A program made the position numbers and the translations under genes. From Solibacillus sp040273735 (GTDB taxonomy: Bacteria > Bacillota > Bacilli > Bacillales_A > Planococcaceae), in the NCBI RefSeq assembly GCF_040273735.1, contig NZ_JBELZM010000014.1, positions 62,001-126,000 on the forward strand: a stretch of 64,000 bases of DNA. The letters run 5' to 3'. The notes under the pieces were generated by a model. The model did not search any database and was not told where the DNA came from. It saw nothing but the letters and a program-made list of their open reading frames with translations. Numbering within the stretch: position 1 is the stretch's first letter; each line of letters begins with the position of its first letter. This document shows, piece by piece, positions 1-8,130 of this stretch.

Positions 1-591
1 TAAATACACATGCCGTTCTTTATTCCCTTTCCCGATCACCGTCAGCATTCGGCCATTGATGGAATCGATATTGAGTGAACACAACTCGGAAACACGAATG
101 CCGAGGTTCAGGAAAAAGACCATCATGCATTCATCGCGTGCACTGTACGACTGTGTCTGTACAGCACCGATAAAATCCTTTGCCTCATTATAGTTTAAAT
201 AAACCGGTTGGCGTCGGCCGATTTTTGGTGTTTCCAAATGCTCGGCCGGGTTTTCATCAATCAGACGGCGCTTCCCTTTTAAGTATTTAAAAAAGGCTTT
301 TAATGTTGCTACTTTACGTGCACGGGCTGCTGAGGAATTGCCGCGCTGTACTTCGCAATATTCCATAAACAAATATAAGTCTTCCAGAGACACTTCTTTA
401 ATTTGATCGATTGTAATCTCAGAAATGTCGATTGTATGTAAACGGTCTAACGGAATATCTTCTTCGATCGCTTTTAGAAAACGCATGAACAAAATAAGAT
501 CATATTCATATTCTTTCCGGGTTCTTTGGGACTTTCCCGTAATCGTTGTTAAGTAGATCAGAAAATCACGCAAAAATTTCGGCAGCTTCAT
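1..591 (-). CDS. Tyrosine recombinase (XerC/XerD family), C-terminal part outside window
   Basis: Site-specific tyrosine recombinase/integrase. Reading the minus strand from an ATG at 591 gives 197 residues running off the left edge. Residues 1-115 form the N-terminal SAM-like core-binding domain (TRKEYEYDL at about 24-32). The catalytic domain begins near 130 and carries the first catalytic Arg (R166 in LGIRVSEL) and the beta-hairpin Lys (K188 in GKGNKER). The HxxR and Tyr nucleophile motifs lie beyond the window. A purine-rich ribosome site (GAGGGGG) and a TATAAT at 622-627 precede the start. No phage or transposon genes accompany it, so a chromosomal Xer-type role (dimer resolution) is likelier than a mobile integrase, but the missing half prevents a firm subfamily call. 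Confidence 0.85.
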   Translation of the reverse strand, partial: MKLPKFLRDFLIYLTTITGKSQRTRKEYEYDLILFMRFLKAIEEDIPLDRLHTIDISEITIDQIKEVSLEDLYLFMEYCEVQRGNSSAARARKVATLKAFFKYLKGKRRLIDENPAEHLETPKIGRRQPVYLNYNEAKDFIGAVQTQSYSARDECMMVFFLNLGIRVSELCSLNIDSINGRMLTVIGKGNKERHVYL

Positions 592-635
592 TTTCGTCCA
601 TTCCCCCTCTAATTAGCTCTTATTATAGCACAAAA

Positions 636-665
636 AATGTTCCCAAATTTATATTTGGGAACATT
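636..665 (-). terminator. Perfect 13-bp hairpin with U-tract (minus strand)
   Basis: Arms 636-648 and 653-665 are perfectly complementary around a 4-nt loop. On the minus strand the stem is followed by six T (637-632). This is an intrinsic terminator in shape, placed just upstream of the recombinase promoter region. No minus-strand gene ends to its right, so it may block antisense transcription arriving from the neighbouring plus-strand gene. Alternatively it is a protein-binding palindrome. Confidence 0.55.
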
Positions 666-868
666 ATTGCTAATTTAAGAGATTTATGCGGTTTTTCGAC
701 AACAAAAGGAAACATATGTTCTCTTGTTGTAATTTCGCTCTCAGACGAAGTGAAATGTCGATTCGTGGATGATGACCCGTGTCGAATCGTCTGAACTCGA
801 TTTTTGTCGAAGCCCTTTTTGGTTAAATTTATCGAATTTTGGGAATAGATGTTCCAGGAGGTGAAAGG

Positions 869-2290
869 ATGAATTCGCTAAAAACCCACTATGTTTTTTA
901 TTATCCTTTCAATTATCGACAGTACGATTTTGAAAAGTTACAGCAAGTATTAAAGCGCAACAAATTTTATCATTTTACAATCGATGAAGAGGAATTTAAC
1001 GAGACACTTTACGGACCCGACATCAAAGTTTCCCCCCAATTGTTAACGCAATTCTTTTATCCTTTCATGGAAGAAAAATTATTGAATGACGAAATTTCAG
1101 TACGAAACTTTAACCGCTACTCGAAAAAAATCCAATGCGAAGGAAAAATGAAGACGGCATTCGATGAGGTGCCATTTACATTATTGAGCGCGGATATTAA
1201 TCTTTGTCCATTTGGTATTGGAATTTTAGCGTTAAGAATTCAATTGGCAGATAATGTGGATATGAATGCCGCGTTATCATTCGGTCATTTTTTTAGAGTG
1301 TTGCGTCCGAAAATTGATGAAGAGCTAGGTACGGAAATTTATTACGACAATTTTGTTTTTAATAATACAGATGAATTATTATTAACAAAAATCGCCCCTT
1401 TTATAGAAAGTTATTTTGTTGATTATTCATCAATTCACAAAAACATAAGCAAAATTCCATTTTTCGAAGATGAGCGTATGTATGTCAGTGCTTTTTTTCA
1501 TATGGGAGAAGACGCGGAAATCGACGAAAAATTACTGTATCGAGCAGGACAGTTAAATGGACGGGATAGCATAGGGGAACCTTATATTTCGAGTACAAAT
1601 GAGGAGTATATCGAACGATTTGTCGAGGAACATTGCTATGAGAGATGGGCACCAAAATTTCATATTATTACGACATTGCAAGGCCATATTCACCTATCAT
1701 CCGTAGATGAAAAAAGCATGTATAAATATTTAAACAGCTTTCACTCTGTCTCTTACTATACATTGCTCATCCATTATTTTTATAAACTAATGTTGTTAAA
1801 ACTCGTTTTCGAACATAGTGAATTAAAGTTTTCAAAAGATAAGGATATTGTAAAGGAGTTAATCGAACAGATTACGAAGTTTGCATCGAGGTATTATTTT
1901 TCGGAGGTATCGGCACGGACAGAAGGGAAAGAAATTTCGCATTATTTCAGGAAAGTATTCCGAATTGACGGACTATACCGTGAGACGAAAGAAACGCTTG
2001 AAGAACTATACCGAATACAGGAAGACCGTTCAACTGACAGGTTAAATAAACTGATTTTTATTTTAACGATATTCAGTATGATTTCCGGTATATACGGAAT
2101 GAACCTGGTCATAGAAATGCTGGCAGAGCCATTTAAAATATCCGAAATTTTTAGTTTCACTTTCTTTGAATGGATTGCACTCATTCTAATGGTTATCGGC
2201 TTACTCACGCTGGCACTGCTTATTTTAAATCAAGTTTATAAATATTCGGTTAGCTATTACGGTAAAATAAATAGGCGACGACAACGCTAA
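869..2290 (+). CDS. Divergent CorA-like membrane protein (putative divalent-cation transporter)
   Basis: A protein of 473 residues with a long soluble N-terminal part and two C-terminal membrane helices (about 393-412 and 433-455). The first helix ends in YGMN (GMN at 410-412), the selectivity-filter signature of CorA Mg2+ channels. It is preceded by a charged helix and DRLNKLIFILTIF, the usual CorA stalk-to-TM1 layout. The basic C-terminus (KINRRRQR) also fits. The N-terminal 350 residues are not recognisable as a standard CorA domain and are longer than usual. The ATG at 869 is chosen because AGGAGGTG at 856-863 sits 5 nt upstream; an in-frame TTG at 839 has no such site. Function as an ion channel is inferred from the GMN motif and topology only. 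Confidence 0.7.
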   Translation: MNSLKTHYVFYYPFNYRQYDFEKLQQVLKRNKFYHFTIDEEEFNETLYGPDIKVSPQLLTQFFYPFMEEKLLNDEISVRNFNRYSKKIQCEGKMKTAFDEVPFTLLSADINLCPFGIGILALRIQLADNVDMNAALSFGHFFRVLRPKIDEELGTEIYYDNFVFNNTDELLLTKIAPFIESYFVDYSSIHKNISKIPFFEDERMYVSAFFHMGEDAEIDEKLLYRAGQLNGRDSIGEPYISSTNEEYIERFVEEHCYERWAPKFHIITTLQGHIHLSSVDEKSMYKYLNSFHSVSYYTLLIHYFYKLMLLKLVFEHSELKFSKDKDIVKELIEQITKFASRYYFSEVSARTEGKEISHYFRKVFRIDGLYRETKETLEELYRIQEDRSTDRLNKLIFILTIFSMISGIYGMNLVIEMLAEPFKISEIFSFTFFEWIALILMVIGLLTLALLILNQVYKYSVSYYGKINRRRQR

Positions 2291-2337
2291 AGGGGATATG
2301 GGATGAGTCGATTGACTGTTCCCGTATCCCCTCTTTA
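2288..2337. terminator. Bidirectional terminator between convergent genes
   Basis: Inverted repeat AGGGGATATGGGA (2291-2303) and TTCCCGTATCCCCT (2319-2332), one mismatch, followed by CTTTATAA. It lies between the convergent CorA-like gene and the minus-strand gene ending at 2344. Confidence 0.7.
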
Positions 2338-2343
2338 TAATAA

Positions 2344-2748
2344 CTAGACAAATAGTGTGATTAGTTCCCCATCACGCTCGACTTTCCAGTTTGAAGAAAG
2401 CATCCTGCGAATTTGCTGTTCAGTAATTAGATCGACTTGTAACGATTGCAGACCGTTCCCTTCAGGTAGTAGTTCGTATTGGTCATCGGATATTTGGAAT
2501 CGCATGCGCAGCAAGTTTTTCAAACCATTGATCGTTACAAATTTCACCTCATAGTTGCCTTCAAAAGCCTGTTCCATCTCTTCAGCGTTTTCATTCAATA
2601 AAATTTTCAAACTATCTGTATCTATGTTGAAAGTTTCTGTTAATAAATAAAGTTCATCATTTTCAATATAGTGTTTTACTTGTTTAAATGTATAAGGATG
2701 GGTTTTCAGTAATTCAATCGTATACGCTTCCATCATTGAAATTGCCAT
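2344..2748 (-). CDS. Conserved-looking hypothetical protein, 134 aa
   Basis: Not recognised. The product is small, acidic and soluble, with no signal peptide or membrane segment; it mixes helical N-terminal segments (ISMMEAYTIELLKTHPY) with a beta-rich C-terminus. The ATG at 2748 is preceded by GAGAGGG at a 6-nt spacing. An in-frame upstream TTG lacks a ribosome site. It lies 38 nt downstream of the degenerate recombinase gene on the same strand, so the two may share a transcript. Confidence 0.65.
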   Translation of the reverse strand: MAISMMEAYTIELLKTHPYTFKQVKHYIENDELYLLTETFNIDTDSLKILLNENAEEMEQAFEGNYEVKFVTINGLKNLLRMRFQISDDQYELLPEGNGLQSLQVDLITEQQIRRMLSSNWKVERDGELITLFV

Positions 2749-2786
2749 TATGTTCCCTCTCAATCTTTTAACATACCTATTATTTA

Positions 2787-3656
2787 CTAGCCGTTTTTCG
2801 GAAATCGTTGTTCTCGTTCAAGCAAGACGCCTTTTCTTGCATAGCCGAACTGCTCGTACAAAACTTTCGGATCCTCGTTTTTTGTTAATAGTTTTTGAAT
2901 TGCATGGTAGCGCATATTGGTAGCAGTTACTTTAAATTGGAGCTGTTCGGACATCGCTTTGAAAATCCGTTCGATCGTTTTGACGGTGACCGGCTCACCC
3001 ATTTTATTGCCGACGCCGAGCCAAACATAGGGTGACTGCTCCGTTAGCGGCATAAATTCAATCGTGTGGCTTTTATAGTCCTCGAGCAGTTCAAGCAGTT
3101 TTTTAGAACACTGCAAAACACGGTAACTTTTCGAAGCCAGTACAATGATTTCACGCTTTTCAGCATGTATATGCTTCCATTCCATCCGCACGAGCTCTGC
3201 TGGTTTAATACCGAGTTCCGCAACGGTAAAAACAATGACGGTATTGCGTAATGCAAGCCATTCATGTTCCTCATTCAATGCAATTTCATACTGCTTCGGC
3301 CAATAGGCTAATGCCCGGTTGAATTGCTTTTCCTCCAGCACATTCAGTTCCGTTTCCTGCTTTGTTAACGGAGCAATGATATCTTCATTATATACGGAAA
3401 TAACACCGCGCAGCTGTAAGAAAGTAAGAAAATGGCGAATGGATGCGAATTTGCGGTTGACTGAATTGAACGAAGAATACTTTTCCTGAATCATTTTTGA
3501 ATAAAGTTGCAATGCTTCATTAATCTGATTTTCATGCTGAATGATCTCCGCGAATTGCTTTGCGTCCAATGTATATTGTTTCGTCGTATGGAAGGATTTA
3601 TTTAATGACTTCAAATAAGCTGTAAACGCTTTAACATACGGTTGAATTTCTTCCAC
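2787..3656 (-). CDS. Tyrosine-recombinase-like protein with lost catalytic residues
   Basis: A 289-residue protein with the two-domain layout of tyrosine recombinases: a core-binding domain (about 5-95) and a catalytic-fold domain (about 105-285). Key positions are changed. The first catalytic Arg is Lys (K151 in LGIKPAEL), the HxxR motif reads TNMR (T246, R249), the GH motif is GY (Y272), and no Tyr nucleophile follows at the usual distance. The reading frame is otherwise clean and full length, arguing for a maintained non-catalytic DNA-binding role rather than a pseudogene. The start is GTG at 3656 with AAGGGGCG upstream. An overlapping ATG at 3658 is out of frame. Loss of activity is inferred from the motif losses. 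Confidence 0.75.
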   Translation of the reverse strand: MEEIQPYVKAFTAYLKSLNKSFHTTKQYTLDAKQFAEIIQHENQINEALQLYSKMIQEKYSSFNSVNRKFASIRHFLTFLQLRGVISVYNEDIIAPLTKQETELNVLEEKQFNRALAYWPKQYEIALNEEHEWLALRNTVIVFTVAELGIKPAELVRMEWKHIHAEKREIIVLASKSYRVLQCSKKLLELLEDYKSHTIEFMPLTEQSPYVWLGVGNKMGEPVTVKTIERIFKAMSEQLQFKVTATNMRYHAIQKLLTKNEDPKVLYEQFGYARKGVLLEREQRFPKNG

Positions 3657-3776
3657 ATTTTTCGCCCCTTTCTTTATATTGTATCATGCGAAGGGGTAAG
3701 ATTTATACGGATTTCATACGCTAAATTGCTGAATATTCGATAAATTTACTTGAACCGTCCAGATTGCATGTTATTG

Positions 3777-3808
3777 TATATTGTTTCGTCTATAATGACT
3801 ATGTATAT
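3777..3808 (+). promoter_or_regulatory. Candidate sigma-A promoter for the enoyl-CoA hydratase-family gene
   Basis: TTGTTT (3781-3786) and TATATA (3804-3809 region) lie about 17 nt apart, ahead of the GGGGGA ribosome site and the ATG at 3829. Judged by eye; the -35 element is weak. Confidence 0.4.
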
Positions 3809-3828
3809 ATAGTTAAGGGGGACCATAA

Positions 3829-4629
3829 ATGCAAGTACGTACGACAAGACTTGAAGCGGAAGAAGCGAAAATCATTTATCAGGAAACAGCGGGGCTCGCC
3901 ATTATTACGATTCATCGCCCGCAACTAAAAAATGCATTGACGGCGAATATGTGGGATCGGCTTGCAAAAATTGCATTGCATACACTGGATAATCCGAAAA
4001 ATAAAGTTCTGTTATTACGGGGTTCCGGCGAGAACTTTACAGCGGGCTCGGATATTAAAGAATTTAATTCGATTTCGCTGGAAAAAGCGGAAGAAGCCTT
4101 CGTGCATATGGAAAGAACGATTTCGACAATAGAAAACTTGCCGATCCCTGTGATCGGTGTCATTAACGGACCGGCTATGGGTGCTGGACTGGAGCTTGCC
4201 CTTGCATGTGATATTCGCATTGGCTCGGACAAAGCGAAAATGGGCATCCCTGTCGGTAAACTCGGCATCACGTTGAATAATAAATTCGCCAAGCGTTTAG
4301 TCGATTTGGTCGGCCCATCCGCAACGAAGGATTTTGTATTTACAGGACGCATGTATAAAGCAGAAGAAGCGTTTAAAGCTGGAATGCTCAATTATTTAGT
4401 TGCTGAAAAAGATCTAAACCGTTTTGCAATCCGTATGGGTAAGCTTGTTGCCGGTATGTCACCGGATTCTTTATTGGCAGTAAAACGTTCGGTTAAGGAA
4501 TGTGTGGATTCAGCCCCTGCTTTATGGGAAGAATCAACACCGTTTGTTTCCGAAAGAGACTTTTCTGAAGGTGTCCGTGCATTTGTTGAAAAACGTCAGC
4601 CGGTGTTCACAAGACAGCTTTCAAAATAA
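3829..4629 (+). CDS. Enoyl-CoA hydratase/isomerase family protein
   Basis: Crotonase-fold protein of 266 residues, full length for the family, acting on acyl-CoA thioesters in the cytosol. The oxyanion-hole segments are visible: ENFTAGSDIKEF (about 68-79) and NGPAMGAGLELALACD (about 113-128). The first acidic catalytic residue of hydratases is retained (E122, in GLELA). The second, normally in a QPE-type motif, is V142 (GIPVGKLG). Canonical hydration is therefore doubtful, and an isomerase or other crotonase activity is possible. AAGGGGGACC precedes the ATG. It stands alone with its own terminator and is convergent with the GntR operon, so it is not obviously part of a fatty-acid operon. Confidence 0.85.
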   Translation: MQVRTTRLEAEEAKIIYQETAGLAIITIHRPQLKNALTANMWDRLAKIALHTLDNPKNKVLLLRGSGENFTAGSDIKEFNSISLEKAEEAFVHMERTISTIENLPIPVIGVINGPAMGAGLELALACDIRIGSDKAKMGIPVGKLGITLNNKFAKRLVDLVGPSATKDFVFTGRMYKAEEAFKAGMLNYLVAEKDLNRFAIRMGKLVAGMSPDSLLAVKRSVKECVDSAPALWEESTPFVSERDFSEGVRAFVEKRQPVFTRQLSK

Positions 4630-4630
4630 T

Positions 4631-4664
4631 AAAAAACTGCCTCCATCGCGAGAGGCAGTTTTTA
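4631..4664. terminator. Bidirectional terminator
   Basis: A perfect 12-bp stem, AAAAACTGCCTC (4632-4643) with GAGGCAGTTTTT (4652-4663), has an A-tract on one side and a T-tract on the other. It separates the convergent hydratase-family gene and the GntR-family gene. Confidence 0.85.
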
Positions 4665-4669
4665 ATTGT

Positions 4670-5380
4670 TTAGATCGATAATTCGGATAGTTCTTGTCTG
4701 ATCGTTCGAATATGGCTCTCCATCAAGACTTTTGCCCGCTCGTTTTCCCCGCGGCTAATTGCAATAAATATCGCACGGTGTTCTTCTAAAGTACGGGCAA
4801 AATTTTCTTGAGAGGATAGTCGATGTTTTCTTGTTACTTCAATCGTACTTCGCATATGGGGTGCTAATGACGAAATTAGTTCAGCAAGCACACTGTTATT
4901 CGCGGCTGCTGCTATTGCCATATGGAAATCCAAATCGGCTTGTATCCCGACTTCTTCATCGTCGGTATTTTTCATCGCTTCCAATGTACGCGCCATTTTT
5001 TCAATATCTTGTCCTGTTGCACGTAATGCAGCAAGTGCAGCACATTGAGACTCTAAGATTAGACGTAATTCGAGCATTTCATACAATGTCGTCTGGTCTG
5101 TTTTTAATACAACGCTTGTCAATTGCTGCTGAACGGTCTGGTTTGTTTTGTTTTTAACAAAAGTTCCATCACCATGGCGAATTTCGACAAAATCGCTTAG
5201 CTCCAGTAGTCGGAGTGCTTCGCGTATAGATGTCCGGCTGACACTATATTTTGCTGATAGCTCGCGTTCCGGAGGCAATTTATCTCCAACGTTTAATATA
5301 CCGGAAGTAATGTCGGACTGAATTTTCTGAAATATAATTTCGTACACTCTTTGCTTATTAGTGGAAGTCACTTTCTTCAC
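4670..5380 (-). CDS. GntR-family (FadR/FCD-type) transcriptional regulator
   Basis: A 236-residue repressor-type regulator. The N-terminal winged helix (about 8-75) has the signature PPERELSAKYSVSRTSIREAL. A helical FCD ligand-binding domain follows (about 95-225) with the metal/carboxylate-ligand His pattern (DLDFHMAIAAAANN, then EHRAI and SHIRT). It is the last gene of the operon, 7 nt after dctM, and probably senses the hydroxy-acid handled by that operon. The start is GTG at 5380 with AAAGGT just upstream. A palindrome of the FadR-family type lies in front of the first gene of the operon (9536-9548), suggesting autoregulation. LldR/GlcC-like regulators of lactate or glycolate genes are the closest functional analogy. 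Confidence 0.88.
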   Translation of the reverse strand: MKKVTSTNKQRVYEIIFQKIQSDITSGILNVGDKLPPERELSAKYSVSRTSIREALRLLELSDFVEIRHGDGTFVKNKTNQTVQQQLTSVVLKTDQTTLYEMLELRLILESQCAALAALRATGQDIEKMARTLEAMKNTDDEEVGIQADLDFHMAIAAAANNSVLAELISSLAPHMRSTIEVTRKHRLSSQENFARTLEEHRAIFIAISRGENERAKVLMESHIRTIRQELSELSI

Positions 5381-5387
5381 ACCTTTA

Positions 5388-6656
5388 CTATTTTACTAAA
5401 AATAAACTTAAGGCCGGAACAAATGAAATAATGAGTACACATACAACCATTACAATGATAAATGGAACGATGGCACGCATGACTCCTTCAAATTTTGTTC
5501 CTGCAATTTTATTTGCCACAAATAAGTTTAATCCGACTGGAGGCGTAATGTACCCAATTGCCAAATTCACAATCATAATAATACCGAAATGCACTAGATC
5601 CAAACCCAGTGCGGTAGCAACCGGTGCTAAAATCGGAGTTAATATTAAAATCGCTGCCGCTGTTTCCATAAAGGTACCGACAATAAGCAAAATTAAATTA
5701 ATGATGAGCAATGCAATAATCCAATTATCCGTAATGCCGAGTAATGCTTCCGTAATTTGCATAGGTATACGTTCGCGTGTCAAATAGTAGGCAAAAATTG
5801 AAGCCCCGGCAATAATAAAGAGAATTGTTGCGCTCATAATCGTTGCCGATGAGAAAATGTGATATAAATCTTTCATTGAAATTTCTCGGTAAATAAATAC
5901 CCCGACGATCAATCCGTAAACGACCGCAACGAGCGCTGCTTCTGTTGCCGTAAATATACCGCTATAAATGCCGCCTAAAATAATGACAGGCATTAATAGA
6001 GCTAAAATCGAATCTTTGAAGGCAATGAAAAACTCTTTGAAATTATATTTTTCACCACCACCATATCCTTGCATTATGGAAATAATATAAACAAGAATCA
6101 ATAGTGCAACTGTTACAAAAATACCCGGGATAATACCGGCCAAAAACAGGTCGCTAATCGAAACACCTGCTGTTACGCCAAACAATACGAGTGGTACACT
6201 TGGAGGAATAATAACACCAATTGTTCCCCCGGCAGCTTGAATGGCTGTGGAAAAGTTTTTATCATAGCCTTTTTTCACCATAGCCGGTATCATAATCGCT
6301 CCGACAGCTGCCGTTGTTGCAGCCGCACTCCCGGATAATGCCGCAAAAAAGGCACAGGCAACAATGGAAACGAGTGCCAAGCCTCCGCGAACCCGACCGA
6401 GCATTACTTCTGCCAGGTGAATCAAACGACGGGAAATTCCACCTGACTCCATCAGCTTACCGGCTAATAGGAAAAATGGTACCGCAAGTAATGGAAATGA
6501 ATCAATAGAATTAAACATACGCTGGAAAATTGCCACAATGGGCATTTCGCTTTGCGTCACAAAAAATAGTGTTGCCGCCATTGCAAGCGCAATTGCAATC
6601 GGTACATTAATAAAAATTAATGCTAGTAAAACAACGAAAAGAATAATATCTGCCAT
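5388..6656 (-). CDS. dctM: TRAP transporter large permease subunit DctM
   Basis: A very hydrophobic 422-residue protein with about 12 membrane segments, the usual size for DctM. It forms the ion-coupled channel of a tripartite ATP-independent periplasmic-type transporter. Family features include LAVPFFLLAGKLMESGG (about 56-72), GSAAATTAAVGAIMIPAM (about 109-126), IPPSVPLVLFG (about 150-160) and YITPPVGLNLF near the C-terminus. Its ATG overlaps the dctQ stop codon by one base (TAATG), implying translational coupling. The substrate is inferred from the neighbouring oxidase to be a small hydroxy-carboxylate. Confidence 0.93.
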   Translation of the reverse strand: MADIILFVVLLALIFINVPIAIALAMAATLFFVTQSEMPIVAIFQRMFNSIDSFPLLAVPFFLLAGKLMESGGISRRLIHLAEVMLGRVRGGLALVSIVACAFFAALSGSAAATTAAVGAIMIPAMVKKGYDKNFSTAIQAAGGTIGVIIPPSVPLVLFGVTAGVSISDLFLAGIIPGIFVTVALLILVYIISIMQGYGGGEKYNFKEFFIAFKDSILALLMPVIILGGIYSGIFTATEAALVAVVYGLIVGVFIYREISMKDLYHIFSSATIMSATILFIIAGASIFAYYLTRERIPMQITEALLGITDNWIIALLIINLILLIVGTFMETAAAILILTPILAPVATALGLDLVHFGIIMIVNLAIGYITPPVGLNLFVANKIAGTKFEGVMRAIVPFIIVMVVCVLIISFVPALSLFLVK

Positions 6657-7123
6657 TAGGATAATTCTCCTTTCAGTTGTTTAATCGTTACATGAAACAG
6701 ATTCACAACGAGAATTACCCCACTGATCGGAATAACGGAATATACAATCCCCATCGGAACTTGCAATACAGCTGATGGCTGATCCATCACTCTCATCGAC
6801 AGCTCATACCCTTTTATGACCATTAACACGAAAAACACTAAACATACTGCTGCAGCAAGCACAATCAAAACTTGTTTCAATATGCCTGCTGTGCGATCAA
6901 CGAAAAGTTCCATTCCGATATGTGCGCGTTTGGCCAATGCATACGCAGCACCTAAAAAGGTCATCCAAATCATTGAGTACCGTGACAGTTCTTCGGTCCA
7001 TGCAATGGAATAGTTGAAAAAGCGCAATGTAATTTGGCAAAATACAGATACGACAAGCACAACCATTAAAGCAATCAATACAATATGTACAACTTTATTA
7101 ATCCCTTCTACTAATTTCATCAT
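6656..7123 (-). CDS. dctQ: TRAP transporter small permease subunit DctQ
   Basis: A 155-residue integral membrane protein with four hydrophobic segments (about 12-34, 48-66, 85-107, 122-145), the normal DctQ architecture. The family motif EELSRYSMIWMTFLGAAYA (about 42-60) and the following KRAHI are present. It pairs with DctM. It lies 15 nt after dctP, and its stop overlaps the dctM start. GGGAGAAAG precedes the ATG at 7123. Confidence 0.92.
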   Translation of the reverse strand: MMKLVEGINKVVHIVLIALMVVLVVSVFCQITLRFFNYSIAWTEELSRYSMIWMTFLGAAYALAKRAHIGMELFVDRTAGILKQVLIVLAAAVCLVFFVLMVIKGYELSMRVMDQPSAVLQVPMGIVYSVIPISGVILVVNLFHVTIKQLKGELS

Positions 7124-7138
7124 ATTCTTTCTCCCATC

Positions 7139-8119
7139 CTACTGCTCACTTAAAATACGCTGCAATAATTGTTGATTTTCTGCACGATCGTATACTTTCA
7201 TAATTTTTTCTCGGAATGCACCTGTATCAACTTCTTCAACAATTTCCATTCCGTTTTCCTCTAGTCGCTGAAGTGCCATTTTCTCCATCTCGACAACAAG
7301 TTGGCGTTCATAGACACCGATTTTTTCGCCTTCTTCCATGACAATTTGACGAAGATCCTCCGGCAAGCGGTTATATGCATTTTCACTCAACATAAATACT
7401 GCAGATGAATAGGCATGACTCGTTAAAGTCATATAATGCTGGTTGGCATCGTAAAGTTTGTAGCTGTCAATTACTAGAATAGGATTTTCCTGTCCATCCA
7501 CTACTCCGGATTGAAGTGCTGTCAATGCTTCTGTCCAAGCCATTGGAGAAGGTGTTACACCTAGTTCATTAAAGGCAGAAATGAAAACTTTATTTTCCTG
7601 TACCCGTAGTGATAATCCTTCCAGATCTTCAGGTGTCGCAACCGGTTTTATGCTGTTTGTAACATGACGGAAACCATTTTCCCCCCAAGACAAACCGACG
7701 ATTCCGATTTCACGTAATTGGGCAAATAAATCTTCACCAATTTCTCCTTCCAAAATATTAACGGCCGCTTCACGGTCATTAAATAAAAACGGTAAATCGA
7801 GTACAGCAAAATCTTTTACAAAGTTCATGATCGGACCTGATGTTGAAACGACAAGGTCTACTGAACCTAACATGGCTCCTTCAATCAACTCTCGCTCAGC
7901 ACCGAGCTGGCTAAGCGGAAAAGTCTCGATAATTACGCGGCCATCTGTTCGTTCTTCCACCCGCTCTTTTAACTCTTGCATCGCCAATTCAAACGGATGA
8001 TCTGCTGCCAGAGAATGCCCGGCATATAACACATACTGCTCTTTTTCATCTGAGGTGGAGCAAGCGGATAAAAACATGCTCCCTAACATCAGCCCAACGA
8101 TATATATTATTTTTTTCAT
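7139..8119 (-). CDS. dctP: TRAP transporter solute-binding lipoprotein DctP
   Basis: Extracytoplasmic solute receptor of 326 residues. It has a lipoprotein signal peptide with lipobox LSAC (Cys at 20), consistent with membrane tethering in a Gram-positive cell. DctP-fold landmarks are YAGHSLAADHPFELAM (about 32-47), the LPFLF segment, GENGFRHVTN, and LSLRVQENK, where the Arg normally salt-bridges the ligand carboxylate. ALQSGVVDGQENP is typical of the family. It lies 11 nt downstream of the oxidase gene and 15 nt upstream of dctQ. Ligand identity cannot be read from sequence; lactate or glycolate are guesses based on the oxidase. Confidence 0.92.
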   Translation of the reverse strand: MKKIIYIVGLMLGSMFLSACSTSDEKEQYVLYAGHSLAADHPFELAMQELKERVEERTDGRVIIETFPLSQLGAERELIEGAMLGSVDLVVSTSGPIMNFVKDFAVLDLPFLFNDREAAVNILEGEIGEDLFAQLREIGIVGLSWGENGFRHVTNSIKPVATPEDLEGLSLRVQENKVFISAFNELGVTPSPMAWTEALTALQSGVVDGQENPILVIDSYKLYDANQHYMTLTSHAYSSAVFMLSENAYNRLPEDLRQIVMEEGEKIGVYERQLVVEMEKMALQRLEENGMEIVEEVDTGAFREKIMKVYDRAENQQLLQRILSEQ

Positions 8120-8130
8120 CTTTTAATCCC

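Noticed and set aside
546..794. 82-codon plus-strand frame at the left end
   Set aside because: It overlaps the recombinase start and passes through the 13-bp hairpin, has no ribosome site, and its composition does not look like a protein.
1..3656. Integrative element or prophage signalled by two recombinase-family genes
   Set aside because: No phage, conjugation or cargo genes are nearby, one recombinase is catalytically degenerate, and no att-like repeats were seen around them.
3912..4391. Long antisense open frame across the enoyl-CoA hydratase-family gene
   Set aside because: It lies wholly inside a well-supported gene on the other strand, has no ribosome site and no recognisable domain. 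Similar antisense frames over odhA, glcD, dctM, ykpA and others were rejected for the same reason.
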